From assembly GCA_003260075.1 (NCBI GenBank), contig QLIY01000666.1, positions 8,977 through 72,976 on the forward strand: DNA of 64,000 nt, read 5' to 3'. The notes beneath the pieces are model-generated. The model had not been told where the DNA came from. It searched no databases and saw only the letters and a list, made by a program, of their open reading frames with translations. This DNA comes from Phallusia mammillata. Taxonomy: Eukaryota > Chordata > Ascidiacea > Phlebobranchia > Ascidiidae. The translations under genes and the position numbers were made by a program. Positions 14,967 to 26,115 of this stretch are shown piece by piece (within the stretch, counting starts at the first letter, position 1; each line of letters starts with the position of its first letter).

Positions 14967-17927
14967 GCATTAAGCTCTGCCGCTGTGGCCTTCTCTGTTG
15001 CAAAGGATTGTAAAAACGGGCGCATCAATCGTTGTGGGTGCGACGGTACGTGGGACAAGTACGCCCCCACGACTGGTGGTTTTTCTTGGGGCGGCTGCTC
15101 GGCGAATATCGACTGGGGCAAACACATGTCGCGAATGTTTACTGATGTTCCGCGGAAAAGAAGGATGAGGCGGAATACGCGGAAATCCCGGAAAAGAAGA
15201 AGGAACGAAAATCATGTGAATTTCTACAACAATAATTTCGGCAGAAAGGTAGTTCTTATAAAAATGACCTAGTTGCAATGAAACTTCTATTAAACAAGTT
15301 ACGAAAACGGCATGTTTTTAATTCAAATTTTGTACCTCAAAGGAAAACAAATCTGTCAGATAACTTACACATATTGATAGGCCTCTATTTTATTGCCTTG
15401 CAACAACCACTGTAGTAGTCGTTTACACAATGGTTTACAACCTTATATACTGATCGCGTACCACCTGATAACTTAGTATCGCTGCGAAGCACCTAAACCC
15501 TGCTTGAATAAGTAGTCGTAAAAATAGATACGCCTATTCTCCTTACTGGGACAGCATATTTCCAATATAAGATAAGTTAGGAATTAAATGCAAAAAAAAT
15601 GGCAAAGACAAGAGTTTCGACCCAAACCTGGGCTGATCGGTTGGGTCTGTTAAGTTGCGTTTTGTGATCTGTCTAGAATTGAGCATAACAGAAAGCGACT
15701 CGCGCACCACAGGTTGGCTTACACAAAGGGTTTCGTTTTTGAGCAAGCTACTTATCATGTGTGGTGTTCAACCTTGTAGTTTCGCAATTTAAGAATGCAA
15801 ATATAAACGAAAAATGACTCCAATCTGAGTGACGCACATTCGGGCAAACTTCACCATAGAAGTGTTTACCTATACCACAAAAGCGAGGGTGCTCAATAAA
15901 TCCATGGGTTAACAAGGCCAAGTGCGAGGGGTGATTTGGCAATATCTGTTTTGTCCACAGCAAGAATCAGAATCCCAGCAATTGTGAAAACTGACAACTG
16001 AAGAACTTCTTCAGCACAATCAGTAACTTGTAAGGGAGAGACGATTGTCTGAGTGGGGCAAAATATCGATTTCTGTTGTCTGTCGCAAGAAATTTAATTA
16101 AATTTTGGTTCCGGTCTTTTGAGAAGAGGACACTTGCTGTCTGAATGCCAACGTTAAAAGCGCGGGAAAAGCTCGTTGAGTTTCGCTTGAGTGGCGTTTG
16201 AAACATTCTGACAAATTGGTTGTAGCATTTTGTCACATGAATGTTTTTATCTTGTCTGGGTTGTTACTGATATTCTTGTGCGGACAATACAATTATCAGT
16301 CATCATGGCGGTATAAAATAGTAAAAGACAATAAGTCGTTTAGCCACCATGCATAAAATGCTTCCATCTGCGGGTGATAGCAATCTATTGAGTATTGGGA
16401 ATGACAACACATTGCACAGCGACCCATAACTATAGTTGTAGCCTAAGTCGAGTTTTCCGTTTCGAGTTCGGGTTTAAGTTAAAATAAAACGGGCTTGATT
16501 CGGGCCTGAATTCACATTTGTGTCGTAATTTCACTTGATAAATCAAACTTTTGGGTCTAATTTGAGCTTGTTAAACAAACTCGCATTTAAATTAAGTTAA
16601 TCAATATCGAGCAGTGGCGGCTCGTGCCTAAAATTTCTGGGGGTGCTGCTCCAAATTTTAGCCTTCATTAAACAAATATTGGCAATACATAGAAAAGCCA
16701 CATTTCTAGTTTTCTAGCCATTGTTTTGTGTAGAAACGAGTAATACAAATGTTAATTAGCAACTCTATTGTGACGTAATTTTTGTTACGCAATAATGTAC
16801 ACGAGTGTAAACAGCAGACGACATCATCAGGGAATTTTGTTTGCTTGCACAGCGACGGACCAAAGTCAATAACATGCAGTAATAATGTGGCACAAAAACA
16901 CACGTGACACAGACTCGAAACGAAGCGGGTGTAAATACGGTAAAACACAACAACAATACATAGAAACAAGTTAGTAAAAAATGAGTCGAAAAAGGTCGTA
17001 TTTCAGTTGGACAACATTTTCTGGCTTGTATTTTAAATTTCAGGCACCAAATTCGTAACCCAGTTGTGCTACAGCCTGTTATTAAAATTATGAAAGGTTT
17101 TTAAACAGACAACAAACTGTTTTGCTATTTACGTCAGAAACTGATGGAACGAATGGGCCGAAAGTGTAAATGTCATGGACCGACTGGATCTTGTCAGCAG
17201 CAAACTTGCTGGAGAAGTCTCCCAAACTTTGAAGAAATCGGGGCAACGTTGAAAAGGAACTATGCAGAAGCGCAACAGGTATTTTTTTTGTAATTTGACC
17301 CAAATACTTACATTTTGTTTTGAGGTTTGTCGTGACCCACTGACACGCATTCTTACTATTTTGGTTATTTTTGTCTGTAAATCAGGAAAGCTTTTCGAAA
17401 ATTACTACGTCAGTTCGGAAAATCAAAAAATCAAACAAATATGTTTTGTTTTTGACTACACATTTCCATTTAGCCCAAACTTTAGAGCTGGTTCAAAGCA
17501 TTATCAGTCAGACAACGCTCAACAGTGAGCAAAGATCGCGACTCATAGTTTGGGAAACACTGCTATAGGCTAAGTCGACCTTTTGTTTTACTTTAATTAG
17601 ATGTGAACATGCCACTTTATTTCACAGGTGCACGTTGTTCGAACCAGAGACGGACGGACGTTGGTTCGACCGAAGCAACTCTCTCATCGTTGGAAGGAAA
17701 CCCTCGCGTATCTGCGTAAATCACCTGCTTTCTGTAGAACCGCAGGAAGAAAGTGTTCGCTCGGTGCAAACGGTCCCGCAGGGTGCAAAACGATGTGTTG
17801 TGGCCGTGGGTACACAAACAGGACAGTCGTTGAGAGAAACTCATGCCAATGCTCGTTTCAGTGGTGCTGCTCGGTCAGTTGTAAAGATGTTTGTGTTAAA
17901 GAGCACGTGGAACAGTATTGTCTGTGA
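13480..17927 (+). CDS. Wnt family secreted ligand
   Basis: Secreted lipoglycoprotein that signals through Frizzled/LRP receptors. Exons: 13480-13592, 13949-14039, 14744-15248, 17138-17278 and 17628-17927. Exon 1 encodes a signal-peptide-like segment (CWIILHFGFFGITSA). An in-frame ATG at 13471 is an alternative start, but the one at 13480 has the better context. Family marks in order: LTPRQRKFC, SVAQAASLAMKECRRQF, WNCST, CGCDGTWD, GFSWGGCSANIDWG, RKCKCHGPTGSCQQQTCW, and the Cys-rich end CCGRGY, CQCSFQWCC, ending EQYCL. The second half of exon 3 holds a very basic stretch (RKRRMRRNTRKSRKRRR). Two oddities: the acylation motif reads CHGPTGSC, with Thr where Wnts usually have Ser, and a 69-base G run at 14897-14965 replaces a few codons and shifts the frame. 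I cannot assign the subfamily; the sequence is divergent. Confidence 0.93.
14201..14530. mobile_element. hAT MITE in Wnt intron 2
   Basis: A 330-bp element with imperfect termini GGGGGTTCCCAAAC and GTTTGGGAACCAC, flanked by the exact 8-bp target duplication GGCCTAGT at 14193-14200 and 14531-14538. An 8-bp duplication is the hAT signature. It has no coding capacity. Confidence 0.85.
14897..14965. repeat. 69-base poly(G) run inside Wnt exon 3
   Basis: An uninterrupted run of 69 G follows CCCCC within a coding exon. The reading frame before it (WNHMRGSTAP) and after it (ALSSAAVAFSVAKDC) differ by one base. Wnts normally have only a short Thr-Arg-Glu-rich linker here. It is most simply a base-calling or gap-filling artefact that replaced roughly 20-30 real bases. 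Confidence 0.85.
15249..17137. other. Wnt intron 3, no coding evidence
   Basis: The largest Wnt intron, 1.9 kb. A hAT-like start CAGTGGCGGCTCGTG occurs near 16613, but I could not find its partner end. No exon-like ORF with splice borders is visible. Confidence 0.4.
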
Positions 17928-18225
17928 CCTTGAAGTGAGAAGTCCGATGATCGGACTCTTTTTATCCGTTTGAAGAGGATGGGTTTCAAAACAAATGAAA
18001 CGTACGTTCAACAAGACTGCTTGGACGGGAAAACTCGTTTGAGCTTGTTTCAGTGATCGCTTTGGAAACCATGCAGCTGTATATACACTTTTGGTGGTGG
18101 TGAATTGGATTAGTTTAGGTTTTGCTTTGTACATGATGCATATAAGTCTTCATAATTTTACCGATATTCTTCAGAGCGTGTTATGTTGTGCAACTTCTAT
18201 TCAGCTTATTTGTACTTTTTTCGGC

Positions 18226-18231
18226 AATAAA
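18226..18231 (+). terminator. poly(A) signal of the Wnt gene
   Basis: AATAAA about 300 bp after the Wnt stop codon, the first canonical signal downstream. Confidence 0.55.
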
Positions 18232-18275
18232 AAAAATCAAAAACAAGTGAATGTGAATTCAAATTAGGGTTAGAG

Positions 18276-19279
18276 CAGTGGTTCGCAACCAGGGTCCATG
18301 GCCCCCCAGGGGGGGAAAGGGGCATGGGTGTCCGCAGAAAAAAGTGCAGGGGAGGGCAATACTATCGTCACATCGTCGTTTGGGAAACAGTTTTTCAGAA
18401 CAAAAATGGTAGGTTGGCAAACAATTTTTAACGGAAATGGGATTTACATAATTGCTTTTTGACACATTCACCAATGACGTAAGTAATGTTCGATTCATTT
18501 AAACTGTTGTGAAACCTCATGGCCACGAGCTGCCCCCCTCTGAGGACGCCCATGGCCACGAGCTGTGTTTCGGGGGGCCTACGGGTGTATATTCACCAGA
18601 AACACCCACAAAAATCTATTTTGTTTTTAACTGTATTCCCTAATTAATCGACTATGTCATATACTATTTGTCTAGATTGAAATTTTTCACGATTACAGAT
18701 TCTTGTTTACTCTTTTCGACCTGTTTAAAGCCGGAATTAGTACCGAATTCCAACACGAGATTGCCATTAGTTTTGTCAAAGGTCCGGATAGGAATAGTAA
18801 AACCTACCAAGGGTTCGAACACTTTTGTCAGAAATGCAAATGCAACATGTATTAGCCAATTTCGGGTTTAGCAAATAAGGAGAATGCCGGTCCAAGATGA
18901 ATCTATTTGTCTAAATTATTACATCAAAGATACAACTTTGCGCGAACAACTGCCTTTTTGTTAATTGCAGAGGAAAATAATGGACTTGTTTTTTTGTCAC
19001 AGTTGAACAATCGGACCTTACATACGATTTTCCAAAGACTTTGCCCCTCTCCTAAATCAATCGCTATGCGGACCCCAGTTTAACACACAATTGATAGTGT
19101 ATGTGGGAAAGCCGTAATCAAACCACTGCAGAGGTCCAGATCCAAGACCCCAAAGGTCCGGATATGGACCGCGGTCCGCCGTTTGAGTAGCCCTGTCCTA
19201 GAGGGTTACTTGAAGGGGGCCACGAGGACCATAAGTTACTTTCAGGGGGGCACGGTCCACGAAAGGCTGAGAAGCACTG
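18276..19279. mobile_element. about 1-kb hAT-like element
   Basis: Starts CAGTGGTTCGCAACC and ends GGCTGAGAAGCACTG. The flanks GGTTAGAG (18268-18275) and GTTTAGAG (19280-19287) match at 7 of 8 bases, consistent with an aged target duplication. No transposase ORF is visible inside. Confidence 0.65.
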
Positions 19280-19287
19280 GTTTAGAG

Positions 19288-19560
19288 CAGTGGTTCTCAA
19301 CTGGTGGTCCATGGACCACTAGTGGTCTTGCGCGGTGGTCCATGGCCTGAAACGAGTTGAGAACCACTGGTCATGGGCGTCCGCAGCGGGGGGCAAGAGG
19401 GGGGGCGCGCCCCCCCTCTTGCCCCCCGCTGCGGACGCCCATGACCAGTGGTTCTCAACTCGTTTCAGGCCATGGACCACCGCGCAAGACCTCTAGTGGT
19501 CCATGGACCACTAGAGGTCTTGCGCGGTGGTCCATGGCCTGAAACGAGTTGAGAACCACT
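19288..19560. repeat. large palindrome cluster, left arm
   Basis: Contains a 72-bp perfect palindrome at 19372-19443 centred on GGCGCGCC. The symmetry extends outward to about 19303-19512 with one mismatch, near 19322/19493. It overlaps a second palindrome at about 19447-19560, centred on GGTCCATGGACC, whose ends are CAGTGGTTCTCAAC-like hAT termini. The arrangement is repeated in mirror order at 19905-20094. Confidence 0.85.
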
Positions 19561-19569
19561 GGGTTAGAG

Positions 19570-19896
19570 CAGGGGTTCTCAAACGCCGGGCCGCGTCAAC
19601 TTTCCTGCCGGTCCGCCAAATATATTACAATTTTATATCTCAATTGCAACATGCAAGATGTTGAAGGCCGATAAATCGTGTGGAAGTCAACGCTCTACTT
19701 TCTTGCAGAAATTTCTTTAGAACCGCGTTAAAACGTATGATATCAAACAGACAGCAGCATAAATTGATTTTTTTTCTCTTTTGAATTGCATATTTTTGTC
19801 GTGATTACTTTTTGGGTTGATTTGAAAGACCACCGGTCCGCAAAATTTGTTTCGAAAGTTTACCGGTCCGCAAACTTAAAAGGTTGAGAACCACTG
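19570..19896. mobile_element. hAT MITE between palindrome arms
   Basis: Starts CAGGGGTTCTCAAAC and ends GGTTGAGAACCACTG. Its flanks are inverted (GGGTTAGAG on the left, CTCTAACCC on the right) rather than direct repeats. The element therefore forms the spacer of a larger inverted repeat, not a simple insertion. Confidence 0.7.
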
Positions 19897-19904
19897 CTCT
19901 AACC

Positions 19905-20094
19905 CAGTGGTTCTCAACTCGTTTCAGGCCATGGACCACCGCGCAAGACCTCTAGTGGTCCATGGACCACTAGAGGTCTTGCGCGGTGGTCCATGGCCTG
20001 AAACGAGTTGAGAACCACTGGTCATGGGCGTCCGCAGCGGGGGGCAAGAGGGGGGGCGCGCCCCCCCTCTTGCCCCCCGCTGCGGACGCCCATG
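19905..20094. repeat. large palindrome cluster, right arm
   Basis: A 116-bp palindrome (19905-20020) centred on GGTCCATGGACC is followed by the same 72-bp perfect palindrome (20023-20094) found at 19372-19443. Together these form the mirror image of 19372-19560. Confidence 0.85.
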
Positions 20095-20680
20095 CCACTG
20101 GTTTAGACAAGAGGATATCCAACTGAACTATTCGAACTATATTTGAATCAGCGTTTTTGGTTATGGAAAGTAATTTAATAACGGTTTAACAAAGAGCAAT
20201 GGAGGCGTCAGGGTAGCATCAAAGGTTGGTTAAAACGTTGGTCTTCAGCGTCATTGAGTGGTTAGAACAAAACCATTTACTCTACACTTCTGGTAGCAAA
20301 GAGCATCGCCGCACGTGCCGATTGTTCCAGAAACAGACCTTTCCGGAACGTTTATTTTCACCTGTATTGATGGAGCAACGACTTACTTGCTTATTGTTTG
20401 CACTTAAATTATTCCTTTTCCAGACATTTACTAAAGTTGTTGTCAAAATGAGTAAAATAATACATTTAAGTGCAAAAATAGCCTACATCTATGGTGTTTT
20501 TTTATGGTAAAAATAGGCAAAAAACTGCTAATGCATGACACGGTGTGACAATGAAGATTTTGACGAAATTTGTATAACGGTTGAGTTTGTCTTGGAAACC
20601 AACACTGCACTAAATGTGGTTTAGTTTATTTCTGTTTCAAAACCCGTAGACAGTAATTTCAGGCAAAATTATTTCCAAAC

Positions 20681-23600
20681 ATGGCTGCTATTAAGTCTTT
20701 AAACCCGAAAGCAGAGGTAGCAAGGTCTACACAAGCTCTAGCGGTGAATATCAGCGCTGCAAGAGGCCTACAAGATGTTCTACGAACCAATCTTGGACCA
20801 AAAGGGACGATGAAAATGTAAGAGTTTTCTTAAGCTATTTGCTTCTTTACACAAAGGCTTGATATTTGTTTTTGAGTAAAATTTGTCAAGGGGTTATTTT
20901 TCTTGTTGTTTCTTTGAATACTTAACTTTATTATAGATTAGTAAAATAAAGATTATCTCATTTTCTTAAACCTGTGCATTTTAAAGGTTGGTGTCTGGTG
21001 CCGGTGACATTAAACTGACCAAAGATGGAAATGTTTTGTTACACGAAATGCAGATCCAACATCCAACTGCAAGTTTAATAGCCAAGGTACAACAGTTATG
21101 TCCAATAGCAATCCACTACAGAAACATTAATTTGTAAAATGTGTATCGGTTTATTTTATGGACATTACAACATAGAAGATATAACATATGTTGGGTGTAA
21201 TTATCATGTAGGTTGCCACTGCACAAGATGACATCACCGGCGATGGAACCACTTCAAATGTTTTGATTATCGGAGAATTACTCAAACAAGCAGACAACTT
21301 TGTACAAGAGGTATCCACAGTCTGTTAGTTTAATACACAGTATCTTGCTTCCAGTTGTCGGATTTAAATTATTTGTCAGCCAGTTCTATCACAATAGTCA
21401 TATATTTCAGCTGGATCTCAAAAATCGGTGTGTCAGATAAGATGCAAAAATCCATTGACAGTGACCAGTAATGCTAACTGGTTTGCTGATCTCATAAAAT
21501 TGGTGAGCGGTTCTATAGAACTGGTGTGAACCGACTGAATCCCACCACTGCTTGCTTCTGCTTAACGCTCAGATCATCAAATTTCCTCAAACAGAAATTT
21601 TTCAGATCATTCAATTTTTAAATGTGTTGATAGTAGTGATACACCAAAGTTTCGGTTGGCCGAAATGAATACACTGTTTTTCGATGTTTCGGCCCGAACT
21701 TTTTTGAAAATTCGGCCGAAACCGAACTTTTTGATTGCATGGAATTAATGCCTAAACTATCATTTCTGACAATACGAAAGTCATAAATTAACTAATTTTT
21801 GTGTCTATAAAATACGAGCAACCTTGTCTGCAAACTATTACAATTTTAGTAGCTCTTCCGCATTGTGAAAGTGATTTTTATTTGTCCTAATTCACTTCAC
21901 TCGCATCAACGACACAAGGTTCAGTTGAAAACATCCATAAGTTCGGTTTCGGCCCGAACCTTTTTAGGCGGGTTCGGTGCATTACTAGTTGATAGCAAAA
22001 TGTTGTATTTTCAGGGTGTACATCCCAGAATCATTACTGAAGGTTTTGAATTGGCCAAGGACAAAGCACTTGAAGTTTTAGAATCAATTAAGTGCGATTT
22101 CAAAATTGATCGCCTGAAATTGATTGATGTTGCTCGTACCTCGCTTGCGACTAAAGTTCACCACAAGCTGGCCGACCAACTTACTGAAGTCGTTGTTGAT
22201 TCGGTGCTAGCTGTGAAACAACAGGATGAACCAGTTAATTTGCACATGGTGGAAATTATGGAAATGCAACATAAGCTGGATTGTGACACAAGGTAAAATA
22301 ATTGATAGTAAACAAAAAGTTGTGGCCCAAAAAACAGAGCACTTCAAATTTGCCAAGTTTTTGTGATCCATATTACCATATTATGCAATTTTATGAACCA
22401 TATTATGCAATTTTAGGCAACAGTTGGGTATTTAGTATGCATTTAACTGAATTGCGATTAACCAGAACAAGTGTACTTAAAATGGTTTTTAACTACTGTT
22501 TAATTTCAATTGTCCTCTGTGTGTTTTCCATGGTTTCTTATCTAAAACGAACATTATACTTAAGCAACCAAGCTTTACGTGCAGTTGTGCACAGCAAAAA
22601 GCATATTTTTTATGTAATATTTTTGTGATGTTAAAGTTATTTTTTTGTTTCAGTCTGATTAAAGGAATTGTGTTGGACCATGGTGCTCGACATCCGGACA
22701 TGAAAAAAAGAGTGGAAGATGCATTTATTTTGACTTGCAACGTTTCTATGGAATATGAAAAGAGGTAACTTACACAATAACAATAATGACATTTTTGGCA
22801 ATTCACTTATCTATTTCCTTTAAACAAACTTTAACCTACCTTAGTTTTACTTTGAACTGTATTTAAGCAACCTAGGTGTTAAATTGGAGTAAGTGACATC
22901 ACTTGAAAATAGCTTCAAGCATAATGTATCTGTGTTTTATATTGCAGTGAAGTAAACGCTGGATTTTTCTACAAATCTGCAGCAGAGCGTGAAAAACTTG
23001 TTGAGGCAGAACGAAGCTTTACTAACGATAAAGTAAACAAAGTGATCAAACTCAAAAATGAGGTGAGTTACACATATTTGTCACTATAATCCTTTGACCT
23101 ATGTATAACATACTATTTTAAGTGTTGATTGGTTAAATGTGTAAGTATTCTTTTCTTGCTTCTAGGTGTGTGGTGGAACCGGGGATGCATCCAAGGGTTT
23201 CGTTCTAATCAACCAAAAGGTAAGGACGACAAATTCCACTTGCACCAATAGTACTAAGGGTGCAATGAAAAAGTTTAGTGAAATGTTTTTGTTTCTGTTT
23301 ATTTTGTTATTTGTAAAAAAAATGTTGGTAGTTATGCAATTATTACTGCGATTTGAAAAATATGATTCCATGATCCTTTGTGCAATAATCTTTTTTACAT
23401 TGTTTAGAGGCCTGTAGATTAAAAACCATTTCTTGTCTTATGTTTAGGGAATTGACCCAATGTCTCTAGACATGCTTGCCAAACATGGAATAGTTGCACT
23501 TCGTCGGGCAAAACGCCGCAACATGGAGCGTCTTGTCCTTGCATGTGGGGGACAAGCAATGAATTCTGTTGACGAACTTACACCCGACTGCCTGGGACAC

Positions 23601-24892
23601 GCTGGTTTGGTGTTTGAACATGTTTTGGGTGAAAGCAAGTTCACATTTGTGGAGCAGTGCAAGGACCCACACAGTGTTACAATCCTCATTAAAGGACCAA
23701 ACAAACACACGATTACACAAATCAAAGATGCTGTTCGTGATGGGCTCAGAGCTGTAAAGAATGCTATTGATGACCGTAAGTTAGTTAGTTGTTTGCTGAC
23801 TGCTGAGAACATAATTAGAAAGCTACTTGCATAACTTTTTTGAGGGGTTTACTGACTGATACATGCTGTATGTTTATGATGACTTGCTTCTTAATAAATT
23901 GTAGGATAATTAAACATTTTGACTTGTTTTTCTTTACAGAATGTGTTGTCCCTGGCGCTGGTGGATTTCAAATCGCAGCATATGATGCCCTCATGAGATT
24001 CAAGCCCTCTGTAAAGGGAAGAGCACAACTTGGCATCCAGGTAATTATTGCCCCCTTAAAAACATTTACAATTTTAAAGTTTGTTGTGACTGTATATTCA
24101 TGTTACTGTTTCATATTAGGCATATGCAGAAGCACTTCTTGTGATCCCGAAGGTCTTGGCACAAAATGCTGGCCTTGATCCACAGGAAACAATCGTCAAG
24201 CTTAACCAGGAATATGCAAGTTCAAATATGCCTGTTGGTATCGACTTACAGTCTGGTAAGTTTTGTTAGCTGGCAACTTGCTAAACAAGGGTTTCCTATT
24301 AGAGCGGTACAATCCTACTCTGGGTGTTTTGTAAAACTAGAGGCATGATGCCCCTTAATCATAAAATGGAACATATTTTGACAGCATGCTTGTTTAAAAC
24401 AATACAAAAATTTATACTGTGCTTTTAGGAGAACCAATTTCCCCTGCTGATGCTGGCATTTTGGACAACTACTGCGTCATCAAACAACTTCTTAATTCAT
24501 GGTAAGTTGAAGACAAACATTGTGGTACAATTTGTGTTTTTTTCAGGGGGTGTTTAGCACTAAACTGTATGTGAGAGTTTTACTGGGTTGAGGCCGCTGC
24601 TTAAAGTTGTTAACAAATAGTCTTTTCTTTTTTCAGCACTGTTATTGCTTCGAATTTGCTTCTTGTTGATGAAATGATGAGGGCTGGAATGGCTACTCTG
24701 AAAGGTTGGTTTCAAAATTATTGTGTTTGCAAACAAAATCCATATGTGCTAAGTGATTATATTATAGGGGCAACTATAACTGATTTTGCCCAATATATAG
24801 TTTGTTGTTATAAATCCTCTACCAAATCAGCTGCAATAAGTGTTGAACTATAGTCTTCCAATTTCCTAATGTGTTTTTGCATTACAGGTTGA
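20681..24892 (+). CDS. CCT6: T-complex protein 1 subunit zeta (CCT6)
   Basis: Subunit of the cytosolic CCT/TRiC chaperonin, which folds actin and tubulin using ATP. Thirteen exons join in phase: 20681-20817, 20987-21086, 21212-21310, 22015-22292, 22654-22764, 22948-23062, 23166-23219, 23448-23775, 23940-24040, 24120-24255, 24429-24501, 24637-24704 and 24888-24892. This gives 534 aa; human CCT6A has 531. Nucleotide-binding signatures are intact: [14 protein letters not shown] near residue 37, [14 protein letters not shown] near 85, and VVPGAGG near 410. The zeta-type start is [20 protein letters not shown]. The stop is formed by a tiny last exon that completes the terminal Gly codon and adds TGA. 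Two hAT MITEs lie in intron 3. AATAAA is at 25048. Confidence 0.97.
21352..21550. mobile_element. hAT MITE family A, copy 1 (CCT6 intron 3)
   Basis: Termini CAGTTGTCGGATTTAA and GAATCCCACCACTG. Flanked by the exact 8-bp duplication CTTGCTTC. It shares an internal GTTCTATAGAAC-type palindrome and CCGGTT-like blocks with copies at 39053, 47184 and 60701. Confidence 0.85.
21634..21987. mobile_element. hAT MITE (CCT6 intron 3)
   Basis: A 354-bp element with termini TAGTGATACACC and GGTGCATTACTA, flanked by exact GTTGATAG duplications (21626-21633 and 21988-21995). The interior contains TTCGGCCGAAA and repeated GGCCCGAAC blocks. Confidence 0.88.
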
Positions 24893-25047
24893 AAGGTCAT
24901 AACCCAAGTCTCCTCATAAAGTTTAGAAGAGTTCATTGCATGTCGCGAAGCCCTAATGTATCCAGCTGTGTGTATTCCTGTCGTCTTAACGTTCCAATTC
25001 ATCTATTACTGAACGTTTGTCGTAAAAAAATCTGATTTTTTTGTCGA

Positions 25048-25053
25048 AATAAA
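25048..25053 (+). terminator. poly(A) signal of CCT6
   Basis: AATAAA 155 bp after the CCT6 stop codon. Confidence 0.6.
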
Positions 25054-25452
25054 ATTGACTGATTTTGTTACACCAGCACTGATTGCTTAACACATAGCTT
25101 AAAATCGTAGTACAGTCTAATAGAAAGCTGCACATAAGCTTTACAGCTGCCACTGTATTTACATCTGCTACTGCATTTCCATTTTTTTCCAACATGCAGA
25201 CTTTAGTTTATGCGTTTAACTAAAGACAAATGGCTGATTGTTACATCTGTTACAGGACGAGAAAATATAAGTGGTAGGCGCTTAAATCTTCGTTGTGTCA
25301 AAACATTATTGATTAATGCCTTAATTGGCCCTCCCAGAACCTAAGTTTTTAGGACGATTATGTTCAGTTTGGCATAATGTTTGCAAGTGGATTTTTAAAT
25401 TTACAACTGTCAGTTGAAGTAACAGGTCGATTATTTTTTAGCTTAACAAGAG

Positions 25453-25458
25453 TTTATT
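25453..25458 (-). terminator. poly(A) signal of the small minus-strand gene
   Basis: TTTATT on the plus strand gives AATAAA on the minus strand, about 135 bp after the stop of the ORF at 25594-26115. Confidence 0.5.
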
Positions 25459-25593
25459 AAGCATTAAGTAAGACATGCGAAAGTCACAAGCTCACAACTA
25501 GTCCAAATTTATAATTAATCGTCATAGTTTCAAGGCTGATTTTCATAGTAACAAGATTTTTCGTGGATTTATTTGGAAAATTGCAAAAGAAAA

Positions 25594-26115
25594 TCAGTGA
25601 AGTCTAAAAAGTCCGTTTGTTCTGTGCATATCATCCACATATCGGGTCATAGGGCTGTTGATTATAGGGAATCGGCTTACACGGTTATTCACCATGCGTG
25701 GGGCTGGGGAAACACCTGTACCCCAGTTCGGGGGCGATATATTGACGGGATGACCTTCGGATGGTAGCATACTTCGTAAAGTGGACCATTCTTCACATCT
25801 TGTACTTTGCATGGACGGGACAATTTCTCTTGCCCATTTCTTGCCCCACTTTTGTAAAGTAATCGAAGGTTCGTGGAATGACTTTTCTTTGGTGCTAAAG
25901 TCGTTGCTTTCGATAAATTTTCGCCTTGACACGGGTGCAGTGCTCCTCAAGTCTAACGGATCATGAGACTTTGAAACCCAAACAACTTCTTCAGAACTGC
26001 TTGATTTCTGTTCATTGACCGGTTTCAGCTTGTTACAATTACACTGCAAGCGATTAAGTTTGCGTTTTTGGCGAGAATGATACCATGATATGTTATCATT
26101 CGATAAATACGACAT
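25594..26115 (-). CDS. small uncharacterised protein, single coding exon
   Basis: A 173-aa ORF with normal composition, unlike the surrounding short ORFs. I do not recognise a named family. Visible features: a basic N-terminal part (RQKRKLNRLQ), a Ser-rich acidic patch (SSSSEEVVW), a Trp-containing middle (LQKWGKKWAREIVPS), and a compact end with PPNWGTGVSP, NSPMTRYVDDMH and NGLFRLH. Support for a real gene comes from length, an AATAAA downstream, an upstream CTTAG that could be a splice acceptor, and divergent placement against AGBL. Short Pro/Trp/Asn-rich proteins of this kind are common among ciliary microtubule-associated proteins, but that is only a guess. Confidence 0.6.
   Translation of the reverse strand: MSYLSNDNISWYHSRQKRKLNRLQCNCNKLKPVNEQKSSSSEEVVWVSKSHDPLDLRSTAPVSRRKFIESNDFSTKEKSFHEPSITLQKWGKKWAREIVPSMQSTRCEEWSTLRSMLPSEGHPVNISPPNWGTGVSPAPRMVNNRVSRFPIINSPMTRYVDDMHRTNGLFRLH

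Noticed and set aside
14768..15013. A real glycine-rich domain in the Wnt protein
   Set aside because: The frame fails on the far side of the run and no Wnt has such a domain; an artefact is simpler.
14818..15127. Proline-rich antisense ORFs across the G run
   Set aside because: They are the complement of the poly(G) tract and an antisense shadow of a clear Wnt exon.
22302..22628. A 108-codon ORF after CCT6 exon 4
   Set aside because: Intronic AT-rich translation; the CCT6 frame continues cleanly at 22654.
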